Shown here: piece after piece, positions 25,412-38,030 of the stretch | How positions within the stretch are numbered: position 1 is the first letter of the stretch | Layout of the letters: the number at the start of each line of letters is the position of its first letter | Assembly (NCBI GenBank): GCA_014706295.1 | Contig: JACSVZ010000004.1 | Location: 9,706,465-9,770,464 of the forward strand | Length of the DNA stretch: 64,000 nt | Reading direction: 5' to 3' | Source: Lycocorax pyrrhopterus obiensis | Lineage: Eukaryota; Chordata; Aves; Passeriformes; Paradisaeidae | Made by a program: the position numbers and the translations under genes | Notes under the pieces: generated by a model | The model's database searches: none | What the model saw: the letters and a program-made list of their open reading frames with translations, nothing else | What the model was told of the DNA's origin: nothing

Positions 25412-28400
25412 CTCTGCTCTAAGCTGAAGCTTGTACCATGAGCCTGAGCTCAAGAAGAAAATCTCAGTTTTGAAGGTCAGACCCTAAAGTTACTGGCATG
25501 TCAGCCAGACTGAGATACAAGACTATCCCTGTTTTTTCCTTTGTTTCCTTTGCTTTTTTCTTAAATTCTCAGCAATCTAAATTGTGACTAAGGCTACAAC
25601 AGCAAGTAAATATCCCATCACAAATGAATCAGCTGCATAGGGAATGGTGTGGGAAGTGGCGAGAGGGATTTGCAGTTTTGGAGGTGACAGGAGACAATTT
25701 TGCTTCCCCTGACCATTTAAAGATGCCCTGCCTTACTTTGCCTTGCAGCGCAGGCTCTGAATGCAGCTGCCTTCCCCTGTCCTCGCTGGGAACAGGAGGG
25801 CAAAGCAGCCTTGAACAGCAGCTCAAGTTTTGGTGCCATTGAGACAGAGCCTGCCAGCCCAGCCCGCCTGCTCTGGAGTGGTTTGGGCAGTCAGCCAGGC
25901 AGAGCTGCTGGTTCAGCTTTATTCTGTGTAATAAATGTGCTCTGGCACCGCACCAGCTGCCTTATCTGCTTGTAAGGACAGAATCCCTCGGGAGCCAGCC
26001 TCCAGGCCCAGCTAGCATTGTGCTCAGCAGGCAAAGGGAGCCAGTTGTGATGCTCGGCACACCAGCTTTGCCTTTCTAAGTCCCACTCACTTTGAAAGAG
26101 AGAGTGTGACCAGGTTCAGGAGAGAAAATTAGCCAAGGGAAGTCATCTTTTATCTGTCTTAATTAGGCATTAATAAAACCTGTCATTGACTCTCCCCTGC
26201 AGTCATCAGTCAGTCAATGGTATATAGTATTTCAGTCAATCATCTGCCCCTCAGGGTCGCTGAAGGACTGTCCCAGTCGCACCAAAGGCAGTGAGAACCA
26301 GTTGCACGGCACCAGCTGGATTCTGGTGCTGTCGTGTCTGCAAAATACCTCCTGATTACACAGGAGAGGCATTGCCTGCCAGTAAATCCTCTGAGATCAA
26401 TGAAAAGGTTTTCCTGCATCATCCATGCACCAAGGGTGCCCAGAAACCAAGCCATGACCCCACCTCTGTCTATAAACTCAGACCTTGGACTTGGCCCATC
26501 TCACCCAAGCTCGGGAAATTGGTCTCCTCCCTTGGGGAAATAGGACAGGGACTGAGACTTTAAGGGGTTAAATGAAGGGTGAACCTATGCCCATAAGAGC
26601 CAGAGGACAGCTTCTGTCATGTCAGTTCTGGCACTGGACAACAAATGCAGACTTTAAGCTCAGGGTGGAGGGGGCAGATGGTGGGAAAAACATGAAGGTG
26701 AAGCATCCACAGACCTGGAGACGGATCCAGCTGCAGCTCCAGATCCAAAGGCGTGTGACCATTCCCATGGTGGTTTTCTGAGTGGTGCAGAACCTCAGCC
26801 TCTCCTGAACCAACTCGGGGAGGCAAAACTGCGTGCGCAGAAGGAGCCGGGGGGCTCTGATAGTGCTTTTCTCTTTGGGCAGATGTGTACTAACCATTAA
26901 AAGTACATCGGATGTTTCTCATTAGGCAACCCAGACTATATATAGACAAGTAAATAAATACAGAAAAAACCCAAGGTTTAGGTGCTGTTTGAAAACAGTG
27001 AGTTCTGTACACCATAAGTTTTATGCAAATGAATTTTTGCACATCCATACATGATCCATATACCGTATAATAATCCATATACCAGTTGGATTAAACCATT
27101 TTGTGAGCTTGGGAAACAAAGCTGCTGTTGAGGAGGTATCAGCATGTGTGTGTGCCACATACAGAGCATTTGCAAAACAATAATTGGAACAGGTTTTCTA
27201 GCTTTGGTTTTGAGAAACGCTGAGAGCCTGAAGAAATTCAATCTCTTTAGTTTCCCACTCTGGCTATGCTGTGAGAGGCAGGAGCAGCCTGGTCTGCAGG
27301 TGAGAGCAGAAGCAGAGAGGGGCTGAAACTCATGTTTTTGCAGAGATTTTCAAATACATCTTCACTTCCCAGCCACGGGAGCAAGCACATCACTGAGCCC
27401 TGCCCTGGCTGCCTGGCATTGCTTCCTGCAACCTCCCTTGGTGCCAGGTCTCGGATAGGGGGTCAGCATTCCTGGCAGACGACAGTACTTTTGGTACCGT
27501 CCTAAAGTAACAGTCCTCCTTTTATCTGCACCAAAGGGAGATTTCATCCAGCACCACGACATAATTCCCTTCAAAACTGTGGCTAAAACCTCTTCTATCA
27601 CTCTAAGCTGTTTGTTTAATTCTCCATATTACTTAATGTTCTATTAAAATTCTCTCTTCTTAAATGCTTATTGAAGCAAACCAGAAGCGCATAAAACCAA
27701 TGTAATTAGCAATAAAAATAATTCCAACCCCCAATTACTTCATTAATATGGAAAGCAGTGCAAATTGCACAGAAGCAACTTTGCCTACAGGTACAGAGCT
27801 GGCGCAGCACCATTAATGGTAATGGTACCACCAGGGACAGGGGCTCTTCTTGCTCCAGCAGGGTTCACTTCATGAGAAGTATGTTCACATTCTGCAGCAA
27901 TTTTGTGCTCTTGTTCATTGTTCTTTTTTATTATTTTTGTTCCATAGTGCCCCAATTTTTTTACTATTATTTTTTAACCGAATCTAAGACAGTGAAGCAC
28001 CTGTAACATCCTGCCTTGACATTCACACATCCTTCCCACCTGTGCTTTGTACCCACAGTGCCTCCAGGAGATAATTCCTCTCCCTTTTCCTTCCCTTGAA
28101 GAAGCAATTCCTTATTGTCAACTCCTCAAGCAGCGCTTTTCAGCTGTGGCAGCATCCAGTAGCTAAGCAACAAACTGCATCCCCAAACACGAAATCAAGG
28201 TGCATGGGAGAAAAATCCCTGCCATGCATATCATAGCGCACTCCAGGGAAAACTGCTGCATCACGGATACTTTTGCTTTGTGCTAAAAAGGAATCAGCTG
28301 CCACAGCTGGAAAATAAGCCACTGTCTGGAGTGTCAGGATGCTTGCCACCTCCTTCTGCAGTAGCCATTGGCAGAGTTTTGGCCCTGGCTTGGTCCTCAC

Positions 28401-28633
28401 AGACTGTCTGAGGAGTCATTTGGGCATGCAGGGCTGGGAGCACCACCTTGATTCCCATCATTTGCAGGTAGCAGAGAAGAACACTAGGACATGAGTGGAA
28501 ATGCCTTATGCCCAGTGGGTTATAGGCAAAGCCTGGGAGAGGAGAGCAAGGCTGTGAGAGCACTGCAGCCAGAACTGGGATAGTGCCACAGCATTGGAGA
28601 TACTTGGGAACTACTGCTCCTGAATACCAAAAT
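25412..28633. other. Unique non-coding sequence, no gene recognised
   Basis: No gene was recognised. An imperfect 19-bp-spaced direct repeat of ATCCATATACC occurs at 27054-27064 and 27073-27083, close to a POU-type octamer ATGCAAAT near 27023. The block at 27600-27780 is listed as a possible conserved element. Confidence 0.5.
27600..27780. other. Candidate conserved non-coding element (low confidence)
   Basis: An AT-rich, low-repeat block with several TAAT-core sites: CTATTAAAATTC, ATGTAATTAGCAATAAAAAT, CAATTACTTCATTAATATGG. The call is by composition and homeodomain-like motif density only. Confidence 0.2.
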
Positions 28634-29089
28634 ACCCTATCCCATCCTATCCTATCCTATCCTATCCTATCCTATCCTATCCTATCCTATCCTATCCTAT
28701 CCTATCCTATCCCATCTTATCCCATCCTATCCCATCCTATCCTATCCTATCCTATCCCATCCTATCCTATCCTATCCTATCCTATCCTATCCTATCCTAT
28801 CCTATCCCATCCTATCCCATCCTATCCCATCCTCTCCTATCCTCTCCTATCCTCTCCTCTCCTATCCTATCCTATCCTATCCTATCCTATCCTATCCTAT
28901 CCTATCCTATCCTATCCTATCCTATCCTATCCTATCCTATCCTATCCTATCCCATCCTATCCTATCCTATCCCATCCTATCCTATATCCTATCCTATCCT
29001 CTATCCTATCCTATCCTATCCTATCCTATATCCTATCCTATATCCTATCCTGTATCCTATCCTATCCTATATCCTATCCTATCCTATCC
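28634..29089 (+). repeat. (CCTAT)n pentanucleotide array, about 455 bp
   Basis: Roughly ninety CCTAT units run head to tail with sparse variants. CCCAT units are scattered throughout. CCTCT units cluster at 28831-28860. Units with an extra AT or loss of phase (CTATATCCTAT) dominate the last 110 bp from 28983. The 15-base codon cycle contains no stop in one frame, which produces a spurious repetitive open frame from 28583 to 29116. The more regular core and irregular 3' edge suggest growth by slippage or unequal exchange, with decay at the edge. Confidence 0.98.
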
Positions 29090-30268
29090 ACCTTTTACTG
29101 GAAAACCAGTAGCTAAAACCCAGTGTAATTACCAGTACCAGACTTACAGTGATGGGTCTTTCTGGTGGGTGGTTGGAGATTTTTTTTTTTAGCTGTTTTT
29201 GCTTTTTGACCCTGCACTTAAAAAATACTCTTCACACTGTTGGGCTAAAGCCAAGAGCCAACACCAACCTACTCAGCTGTGTCCCAAAACACCCCCTTTC
29301 ACTTGTTTCTTTTTGCTGCTCCCGTTTCCCTTTCCTCTCCCACGTACACTGCCTGGACGGAATGGTCTGAAGCACAATTTCCTTTTAATAGGCAAATGAC
29401 TTTTTGTTGGCCCCTGAGTTATGGCCTAACACGTGTTTCATTATACAAGCCATAAAACCTTCTCATATATTGTACATTTTGTTTCAGCACACTTATTAAT
29501 GAGAAAACAAAGTTCATCACATTAACAGAGTAAAAGTAGCTAATGGGCACCTAATTCCTTGCATAACTGACTGGATTGATAGCTCAGCAAGGCTACTGTA
29601 ACAGGCAAATAATAAATGCATAATGAGCTGTTTCTGATCCTCAAATCAGGCTTGTTAAACCTGTTCTAGAGAAGATATTCAGAATATTATTACTCTGAGC
29701 TGAAGCAAGGCTGTGTAAGAAGAGAATTGGAGCTGGGCAGTCTCCTGTGCTGTTCTATTTAGAAATTCACTGGGAGTATATTATTGACTACAATCGATGA
29801 ACAGGATAACCAATACGTCAGCAACATTTAAAGAGGATGCTGTGGGTCAACAAATAGACTTCACAGTCCACCAGGGATTGCTTGTTCAGCTGTAAACCTG
29901 AGCCTGAGAGCAAAAATCTCTGGTAAGAAACATGCTTGGGATGGAGTTCGGTCAACAGAGCACATTAAGTACCAATGCCCATCCAGAAAGAGAGAAAACC
30001 CAGATGGAAAGCAGGGGAGCAAGGGTCCCCCTGGATGTTTGTCCTACTCCTGCGTGAAGGTCTTCATGAATTTAGAGGCAGCAAATTCCCATTCCTTCTA
30101 ATGCTGGGATCATCTCCACAATCTCTCAGTGGGGACACTCACCCCAACATCACTGTTGCCTTCTTGAACCAACGGAGGAGTTGTGTCCCTTTGGGCACAA
30201 GGAGGTGATCAAAAATGTGTGGAAAGCTTTTATTCACCAAGATATGCTGCTCTTACCTTCCAAAACAC
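29090..30268. other. Unique non-coding sequence after the satellite
   Basis: No gene was recognised. The part from 29400 to 29830 is listed separately as a possible conserved element. Confidence 0.5.
29400..29830. other. Candidate conserved non-coding element
   Basis: A block of about 430 bp of AT-rich but complex sequence carries motifs such as TTTCATTATACAAG, CACTTATTAATGAG, GTAGCTAATGGGC, AATAAATGCATAATGAG and TATTATTGACTACAATCGAT. No known repeat is present. The density of TAAT and octamer-like sites resembles developmental enhancers found in gene deserts. This is an inference from appearance. Confidence 0.3.
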
Positions 30269-30283
30269 TGATGATGATGATGG

Positions 30284-30316
<33 letters not shown>

Positions 30317-30326
30317 CAATGATAAT
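30269..30326. repeat. (GAT)n trinucleotide repeat
   Basis: About 19 ATG/GAT units with one GGT interruption run from 30269 to 30326, ending in GACAATGATAAT. Read in one frame it gives a poly-aspartate stretch inside a chance open frame (30183-30554). Confidence 0.95.
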
Positions 30327-33300
30327 CCATGGCCTCATTCACAAGACCCCAGGGTCATAGCAAAGGTAGGCTGGCCTTCAGGGATGGACATGATCTATTC
30401 ACAGCTGTGTCGAATCCTGAAATTAACAATAACCATAGAGAAATGGCCGGTAACCTTACTGGGAGGATCCCACCTCACATGCAAGACACTTGAGTTGCCA
30501 TTCCTTTCTCAGGTTAAAGTATTTCAAGAAATTCAAAGCATTTTGTTGCCTTAAGTTACGGGTGGAGGGGACTTCTGCTTATTTTTGGGCTCAGACTTGC
30601 CCCCAGCCAGTCCATCAGCGGAGCTGTGCTGGCTTACGCCAGTTTGTCATCCGGCCCCTGTGTAGAAAACTCGGAAGAAGCAGCTATTTTCACTTTTTTC
30701 ATCTTTAATTAAGGCTTTTCCACATCCCTGGGAAGCTGCCATTCCTGAATTTCCTTGGTCCTCAGCAGAGAAATAAGCTCATGCCTCGCTTACCAAGGTG
30801 CTAAGTAGTTTCTTACAGCAGCACTGTGGAAATCACAAATCCTCTGCATTGTCAGACTGTTTGGTTGACTGTGTGGTGATGGCTCTGCCATCCTGATGTT
30901 CTCCCTGCCTCGTGCCAAACCACATTCCCTGCACCCCAGACCTGGCTGCTGCACTCCCATGGTGTTTTCCTGACACTTTGCAACTCCACAGTCACAAGAA
31001 CTACTTGGAGTTAAAGCAGGGAGGGTTTATCAGGAAAATCACAGTGCAAAGATCAAATACACATAAATGGTTATTAAAAATACGTAACAGTGGTTGTTAA
31101 CACACCTGTACCACGCCGAAGGAATATTTACTTATTCACATTTTTGCTGTGTTCCTATAGCTCGAGTGAAGCTGCTCTTCCTGTTCACGCACGTACTGAG
31201 CCCTTTGATTCCTGTGGCACTGTGATTTCATTGCTTTGTCCCTTGGAAACTTTTCCTGAATTGTTCTCTGCAGCTTAGCAACCTGAAACCACCTGTACAA
31301 CACGAGCCTGTCTCAGGCATATAATTCTTTCCTCAATCCCCGCGCTCATTTTTAATTCATAATTTATTGGCTTTTTATGTGAAAGTGCTGACTGCTCCTT
31401 TGGACCGTGTGGAATTGGCTTTGCCTTTAGATTTTGCCGGACAAGGAGTTCATCAGGGGGTTGATATGGAAGTCTGCTCGATGTATAGCTTTCCACAGGG
31501 CCACGACTCATGAAGTCAGACAGATGAAGCAGCTGGGGTGGGACCTGCACCACGTACAGCAGTTACAGGGCTGCCCTCTGGGCTGGGGTGTTTGGCTCAG
31601 GAGAGAAGAATTGCCCTCAGGTGGTCTCAGTGTCTCTGAGGGACCACAGAGGGATCCTGACTGGACACCTAATTCCCAGACAGCTAAATTAGAGAGGATG
31701 GATCCCACTGAATGCACCATGGAGCTTCAGGTGCTCTGTGGTAGGAACAAGATGATTAATTGTGGAGCCTTCAGTGCTGAAACACCTAATTTCATGCCCT
31801 CATCGTGCCCTCAGCTGCAGCGCCAGAAGCAAAGGAGAGAGAGGTTAAGGCCAACAGACTCCAGCCCGCAGGTCTAAAATGACAGAATTATGTATTTCTT
31901 CTGCAAAGGAGCTCCTGATCCTTCGCAGGGGCTGCACAGGCAGAGGGGCAGGTCTGGCATGACCAGACACCATGCCTTAAGTGTCACCAAGGTGGAAAAG
32001 AGGGACGCCTTCCAATGAGGGCAAAAAAAGGAATTCTGCATATCAAGAAACTTCAGCTGCTTTTGCTTGAAAAATTGCTCTGCTGTTTCTCAGCTTCAAA
32101 CCTCCCCCCCCCCCCAAAAAAAAAAAAAAAAAGAAATCAGTCTGTTTTGACAGCAGTGGCTTTGGTAATGGGATTTTCTGGGAGGGGTATGAATGTCAGG
32201 CTGTGAGGATCCAGCCTCATTTCCAGCCCTAGCAGGGCTCTCTGCAGCTCCCTGTAATCCATACAGCCATTTCCCTGGCTTTTGTAAAGCACCAACAACA
32301 GCATAACTTGCCTCCAGTAGTTCTGACACAGCTGCATGTACTGCTCTCCCCCAGCACTGCCCTGGCTCTCAGGAGCTGCTGTGGACGGTGACAGACGGAG
32401 GAATCCTGCCAACAACAGGGTTTTCTTCTCTCTGATTTTGTCTTGCTGACCATTTTGCTCTCTCCTGAGGAGCATGTGCATGGGGGCAGAGGGGAAGTTG
32501 ATGCTGATCTGGCTGGGAGAGTCACTGCTACTCCTTTCACCATGGTAACGAGGAGAAATGTGTATGCACTGGGGATGGGAAGGTCTGTAGTATTTTACCA
32601 GGGCAGTGGAGACTTTTCTTGTGAAAACTCTTTGGTCAAGGGGAGCAGAGGAGGCAATCACCTTTTTGGTAGATCCCTGCAATTCCTTGCTTGGCAAAAG
32701 TAGGATCATGTTTCCCTCAGCAGATGCAGGATTCTGTCAGTGCTGAAATCATAACTCAGAGAAAGCAGCTGCCCCTGTGAGATGGAGGACACCCCTTCCT
32801 CCCTTCGTTTGCTGTGTCTGGACCACAGTGGTCAGACCTTAATTACGCTCTAGTGGGGTCTTCACCTCATTTTCAGTCTATTCATTCATACCTTACACTC
32901 TTCCACTCCCCGCTTCTCATGTCCCTTCGTTATTTTGAAATCTCCAAGCACTGCTGGAGCAAGGTTTGCCACCTGGAAAGGCTGCCAGGGCTGTGTGCCC
33001 ATGGCAGCATCTGGAGTAGGAGGCTGCGTGGTGGCCCAGGACACCCTGTCCCAGCCACCTTCGCCTCAGAGGAGAGGGGGAGGTTGCTCCCAGCACTCCT
33101 GGACTGGGATCTTTGGGAGCCCTGGCCTTGGAGAACTGCAAGTGGGGCCAGGATGGAGGCAGCAGGTGAGTTCACAGCTGGGCACTGCCCTTTTGGCTTT
33201 GCTCCCAGTGCTAAAACACGGGGTTACCTCGGGACGGAGGGTTAAACACAACGTAACAAACGCTCTGTGGGGATCACCCCACTGGACAGCTGCAGAACGA

Positions 33301-34879
33301 GTCACCAATGCCAGAACAGTTTTCCCCACTGCTTTCCCCACAGCTTTCCTTCAGCCACTGCTGGCATAACCAGGGAGCATCGTGGAAAGGCCGAGGTGTT
33401 GCTCGCCCTGGGTTTGTGCCAGACCAGCAGTCCCAGGTGAGTTTAAAGTGCAATAGATCACAGCTTCTTCAAAGCATCCCCCTTCCTCCCCCTTCTGCTC
33501 AGTTTTGCTTCCCAGAGGTGTATCCTGCATGGTTCCCCTGCTCTGGCAGATGAGAGCACCCAGCTGCACAGATTCATCAGCACAAACACCTTCTACCTTC
33601 AAAAATGCGTCATTGAGTGGGACAGGGCTCTGTGCCCTGGGGAGAGCGCTGCCAGGCAGCCAGGCGTGTGGTTTTACAGAAATTACAGCTACAGGTCCAA
33701 GCAGTTTAGGTTTTTACCACTCAGCTCTGATGTCCCCTTTACACCATTCGTCCTTTGGAGATGGATAGAAATCGACTCTCTCCCTGGTCTGCAGCCATTC
33801 TTCTGTGTTGGCAGTGGCTCTAATTATGCACCAATTAACCTTAATTAAACCAATTCCTGTGTAACTGCACATGCAGACAATGCACTGAACAAGTGGCCTG
33901 ACAAATATTGTCACTTAAAAGGCATAAAACCACATCAAATCCTTAACTGGGAAGTCAGATTGTAAATTGCTGCAGATTTGTAGCCCTTTGTTCTTAAAAC
34001 GATTGAACAGGAGTAGTGGCCAAATACCCTGAATGCTCCCAAAACCTTGGCTGAATTAATTTTCTCTGCTACTGAGGCCAAAATACATTATTTGTGTAGG
34101 AAAAGGGGGAGATGGAGCATCCTTAACTGCAACAATTGTCAGGCTGCTCTGGAGGGCATCAGGATGGCAAGCCCAGGTAGGGAGGCACCAAGTTCCCCTT
34201 CTGGAGGCCGGGTGACTTTGTGCAAATTGCTGGATCGTTTGGCGATTCCTGCTGCCCTTTGCCTGGCTGTTTGTGCAGAAAATGCTCCCTAAAGCTGGGA
34301 CTGTCCCTCGTGTCATGCCATGGAGCTGCAGTTTTTGGGGAGTGGGCCACAGCTTGCACCCTGTAAGCAGCAATGCAGCCAACAGATGGTGCTCGTACCC
34401 ACGGCTGCTCCGGGTTCCTTCCCAAAATGCCACAAGCTTTCTGCAGCTTGGGATGCGATTTTTATAATTTTTTTTGTTAGGGAGCTGCTGCAAAGAGCAC
34501 AGTTTTTACCTTAATTTCTCTGAGCAGAATAAGCCTCTGGGACTGCTGGGGTGTGGGCAGAGTTCTTGCCAAAGGGGTTTCATATCTCCAGTTTGGCCCT
34601 TTTACAAAGTCTGAGATACAGGAAATAAGTTGGACTAAGAACAATTCCAGGCTCTGCATCACTTATTTGTCCTCCGGTGAAAAAAAAAACCCAAAGACCT
34701 TGAGACTATTTTCAGCAGAGCAGCAAGAAAAAAAAATTAATAACCAGCACTGAATTCAGAATTTTGTCTTCCCTGCTGGTTGTAAAATGTGTTTAGTTGG
34801 AGGGAGGGGGGGGAGCCTTTCAAATCCTTTAATATGTATTGACTTTCTGGTGGCTCAGCTTTATGCTGCCGAATGCTTC
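30327..34879. other. Unique non-coding sequence, no gene recognised
   Basis: No gene was recognised. An open frame of 190 codons on the minus strand at 32137-32709 shows no domain I trust. A C-run followed by an A-run lies at 32104-32132. A TTAATTA-containing AT-rich part lies near 33825-33980. Confidence 0.5.
32104..32132. repeat. Poly-C / poly-A junction tract
   Basis: About thirteen C residues are followed directly by about eighteen A residues. Such tracts are length-unstable and often mis-sequenced. No retrotransposon body could be attached to the A-run on either strand. Confidence 0.8.
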
Positions 34880-35010
34880 CCTTTCTGTAGCTAATCAAAC
34901 GGGCTCTAGGCACAGAGCTTTGTGGGAAAATATTCTGCCTTGTGAATACGGCAAATAAAAGCAGCGCTAATTAAGCATGTAAATCATGCCCATATAAATT
35001 AGTTCCTAAC
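34880..35010. other. Candidate conserved non-coding element
   Basis: The block contains GTAGCTAATCAAACGGGC, GGGAAAATATTCTGCC, GGCAAATAAAAGCAGCGC, TAATTAAGCATGTAAATCAT and ATATAAATTAG. It combines homeodomain (TAATTA), PBX/MEIS-like and forkhead-like sites without repeat similarity, and it abuts a GC-rich patch. I infer possible regulatory constraint; no conservation data are available here. Confidence 0.3.
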
Positions 35011-35200
35011 ACATTCCCTCGGCCGCTGCCGCTGGCTGCGGTGGGGAGGGGGATCTGCGGGATCCCCGTGCCCGTGCGAGGCGCCTGCTGTGAGGAACCG
35101 TGTGGGGAACGACGCGGATGGGGCGGTGGGATGGTGGTGGGATGGCGACTGGGAGCTGAGGGTGGGATGGAGGGTGGCAGATGCTACAGCTGCTCAAGCC
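35011..35200. other. GC-rich, CpG-containing patch
   Basis: The sequence is locally GC-rich, with CGGCCGCTGCCGCTGG, GATCTGCGGGATCCCCG and GAACGACGCGGATGGGGCGG, in an otherwise CpG-poor region. It directly follows the TAATTA-rich block at 34880-35010. It could be a small unmethylated regulatory patch, but no promoter elements were identified. Confidence 0.4.
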
Positions 35201-38030
35201 AGGGATGGGGACAAAGCTTACCAGACACTATGTGGGTCCATGCACGAAGTGATGCGACCCCATCCATCACTTAGTGAAGCAGATGGAAACACTTCTCTGG
35301 AATATAATCGGGTCCAGAGTGAATCCAGTAAAAGGAGGCAGCTCTGGATTAAAACACACTGCCAGGAGGAGGGACAGAAGCTGCCCCACTTGCTCCTTGC
35401 AGTCCAGGCTCCACCCTGCAGCCCCCTTGGACACTCAGCGGATACGGGGGGACCGGAGAGCGTTCGATGAAACTTTGTGGGAATGTTGAACGTGTCACAG
35501 CAGGCATGGAAGCAAGCTGACCGCACACTGGAGAAAACAACCAGGGGCTGGCCTGTCTGGGAGCAGAACTCGGGACAAGTGGCTGGGTGTGATGAAGAGA
35601 GAAAGCGGAATGAAGAACTTTTTGCAAATGAGGTAACAACAAAAAATGTGTTTTGGCAGCTGGACAGGTCTGTGAAACCCCAGGCAAAATATAGATCGGC
35701 TAAAAATTGCTGCCAGCCTCAGGGTCTGTGCTGATCCAAGATGTGCATGCAGAACCAAGATTTTTTCCCCAGGAGCATTTTTTTTTTCTTCCAAGCCAGC
35801 CATCAGCCCTGCACATCCCTGGCATGTGCAGGAGGGCCCAGGGGAGGGCCTGTGAGCTGCCCTGGCTCTCCATCTCTCCCGCATTCCCAGGAACCCTGCA
35901 CAGACACAGCAAGACCTTGAAAAGCACCCAAGGGCATCCAACTCGCTTTTCATTAAGGGGATGGCTCCCAGGGGGCCACAGGGATGGGAGCAGAAGGAAG
36001 AGCAGGCTCTGGGCTCCAGGGCCAGTGGAAGGTGCTTCTGGAGAGCAAAGCTTGGGTGGGAAGCCACAGACAGCTGGCTACAAAATGCCAAATGCTGAGC
36101 TAGTCCAGATTTTTTTATTTTTTAATTAAATATAAAATAAAAATTGTCCTCACCTCTTGCAAGGTCTGGGGCCATGAGGTTAAGGAGCACATTTTATCAC
36201 TCCCACCTGTCTGAGAGCAAGAGCCTGCAGGCATCTTCTGAGAGCAGGGTTCACTTTTCTCAGCCTTTGCTGCATCAGGCCCAGGAATCGCCTGCTCACC
36301 AGGACTTGGGTCCAGGCTCTCTTCTGCAGCCAGTTCTGTGCCCTTTTCTGCCTGGAAAGCACCTTCTTTGGCTCTGGCCACAACTCATCCTCCTTCTCGG
36401 AGCTGGGCAGCCACAAACAGGAGTGGCCCCAAGACGAAGGAGAAGGAGGAGGCTTGTGATGAAATGGTTGGACCATTCCCCTGGCTGGCTTCAGTCTGTG
36501 CTGCCTGGACAGTTCATTTGTTGTTTCGCACCTTGCTGGCAGGGCAGGAGAGCTGATGGTCCCTGCTGGGACGTGGTGTGAGCACTGGGGACAAGCTGCA
36601 CTACAGCTATGAGTCTAAAATGAATTTTTCCCCCTTGTCTGCCATCAGTGAAGGATTTTTTTATTACAAACTCTCGGGTACTAATAGCCCGTCTGGTAGC
36701 AGTGGAAGGAGTAGCAGAGCAATTTCCAATAGCTCTGGGCAAATTCGGTTATATTAAAATTAAATAACCACAGGAGCTCGTTCAAAAATTTTTGCCAACT
36801 GAAGCTCAGAAGACATAAGGAAGAGACTCCCCAGAAACTTCCTGCAACCACAGGTCTCAAGAGAAGAGGATCCAGCCCTGCAGTGACAAGATCCATGCAT
36901 CTGCATGGGATTCGAAGGGAGTCAACTCCATGGCAAATCAAGTTGTCAGGCAGGTCCCCCAGTATCTCTCTCCCTCCCACAGCACAGTCTCCACACTGTC
37001 ATTACTGCAGGCGGTCCTACCCTTCCCACCTCCTGCTGGAGTCATTAAAGGAGTGCCAAACATGCCAGCACAAACGTGTCACCCTCACCCTGCGCCGCCT
37101 GGTGCCCTCAAAAACAATTCCCGGTGCCTTCAGCAGAATTCTATGGATGAGCAGAGAAGAGGAGCCTGGGGAAGGTACTGACAGGCTCTTTGGTATTGAG
37201 TCCCAGACCAGGGATCTGCAGCCCACAACTACCAGCTGACGGAAACAGCTGAGGAGCAAATGTGTCCCCCAGAGGTACCTGCTGCTCACAGGTGGGAGCG
37301 ATGCTCCTCTGGCTGTGCCGAGACCTGAAATTCTCCTGTTCTGGAACAGATATTTTGGGTCACCTTGAGGAAGGTATTTAATCTCCCCGTGTTTCCATTC
37401 CCCAAGCGAGAGACAGAAATAGCAGCACTGCCTTCCTTCCAGCAGAGTGAGTGCATTAAAGATTGAGAGGTGATGGGAGTCCTGGAAGGGCCTCGATGGA
37501 AGAGATTCATTTGAATACATTTGTTGTGCATTACTCACTCAGCCCTGAGTTTTAATCTTCTCCTCCTCTCCATCATTGTAATCTAAATTTCCTTGAGCTC
37601 TCTCACCAGAACTCAGTCCCAGTTTAATCCCCGCCTCGTTTGAGTGATTTCTCCAATTTCTCCTTTAGCAGATGATGAGGTTTATGTCAGCCCTCATCCC
37701 TCCTCTCAGTCTGTCCCAGGAGAGCTGCAAACGCTCCCTCCGCAGGGAGCACCAGCGCTTTATCTGGGAGCTTGTGCAACTTCTCGGGATAATTCCTCTT
37801 CTGTTTTTCCAGTCTAGTGACTTGTGGTTCACAGCCTTTTCCAGACCTGCTGAACCACCTCACGCTGGGGGGCTGGAGGGAAGCTTTCCACCGAAGCACC
37901 GGCAGCCTGCCATTCCTCTTGGCTCCCTCGGGGTGTTTTGGTCCGGGCAGAGGTGCCCGGGCACCCCTTGCTTGTGCAGGTAGGGGCCCTGTGTTTCACA
38001 GAGGCGCAGCTGGCAAGCTGGGCGAGCAGC
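35201..38030. other. Unique non-coding sequence, no gene recognised
   Basis: A 198-codon open frame on the minus strand at 35495-36091 has no recognisable domain, and overlapping frames are open on both strands. No dispersed repeat was recognised. Confidence 0.5.

Noticed and set aside
28634..29089. CRISPR-like or telomeric repeat array
   Set aside because: There are no spacers and the unit is a simple pentanucleotide, neither TTAGGG nor a palindromic repeat; all other evidence is for vertebrate nuclear DNA.
28583..29116. A 177-codon open frame of repeating ILSYP-like units
   Set aside because: It is the translation of the (CCTAT)n array, where the absence of stops is a by-product of the repeat.
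30183..30554. Open frame with a poly-aspartate tract
   Set aside because: The aspartates come from the (GAT)n microsatellite; the flanking residues resemble no protein family.
32137..32709. 190-codon open frame on the minus strand with a faintly EF-hand-like stretch
   Set aside because: The similarity is to a few residues only, the loop lacks the needed acidic ligands, and frames overlap on the other strand. Chance is more likely.
35495..36091. 198-codon open frame on the minus strand
   Set aside because: No domain, signal or compositional sign of coding was seen; plus-strand frames are open across the same region.
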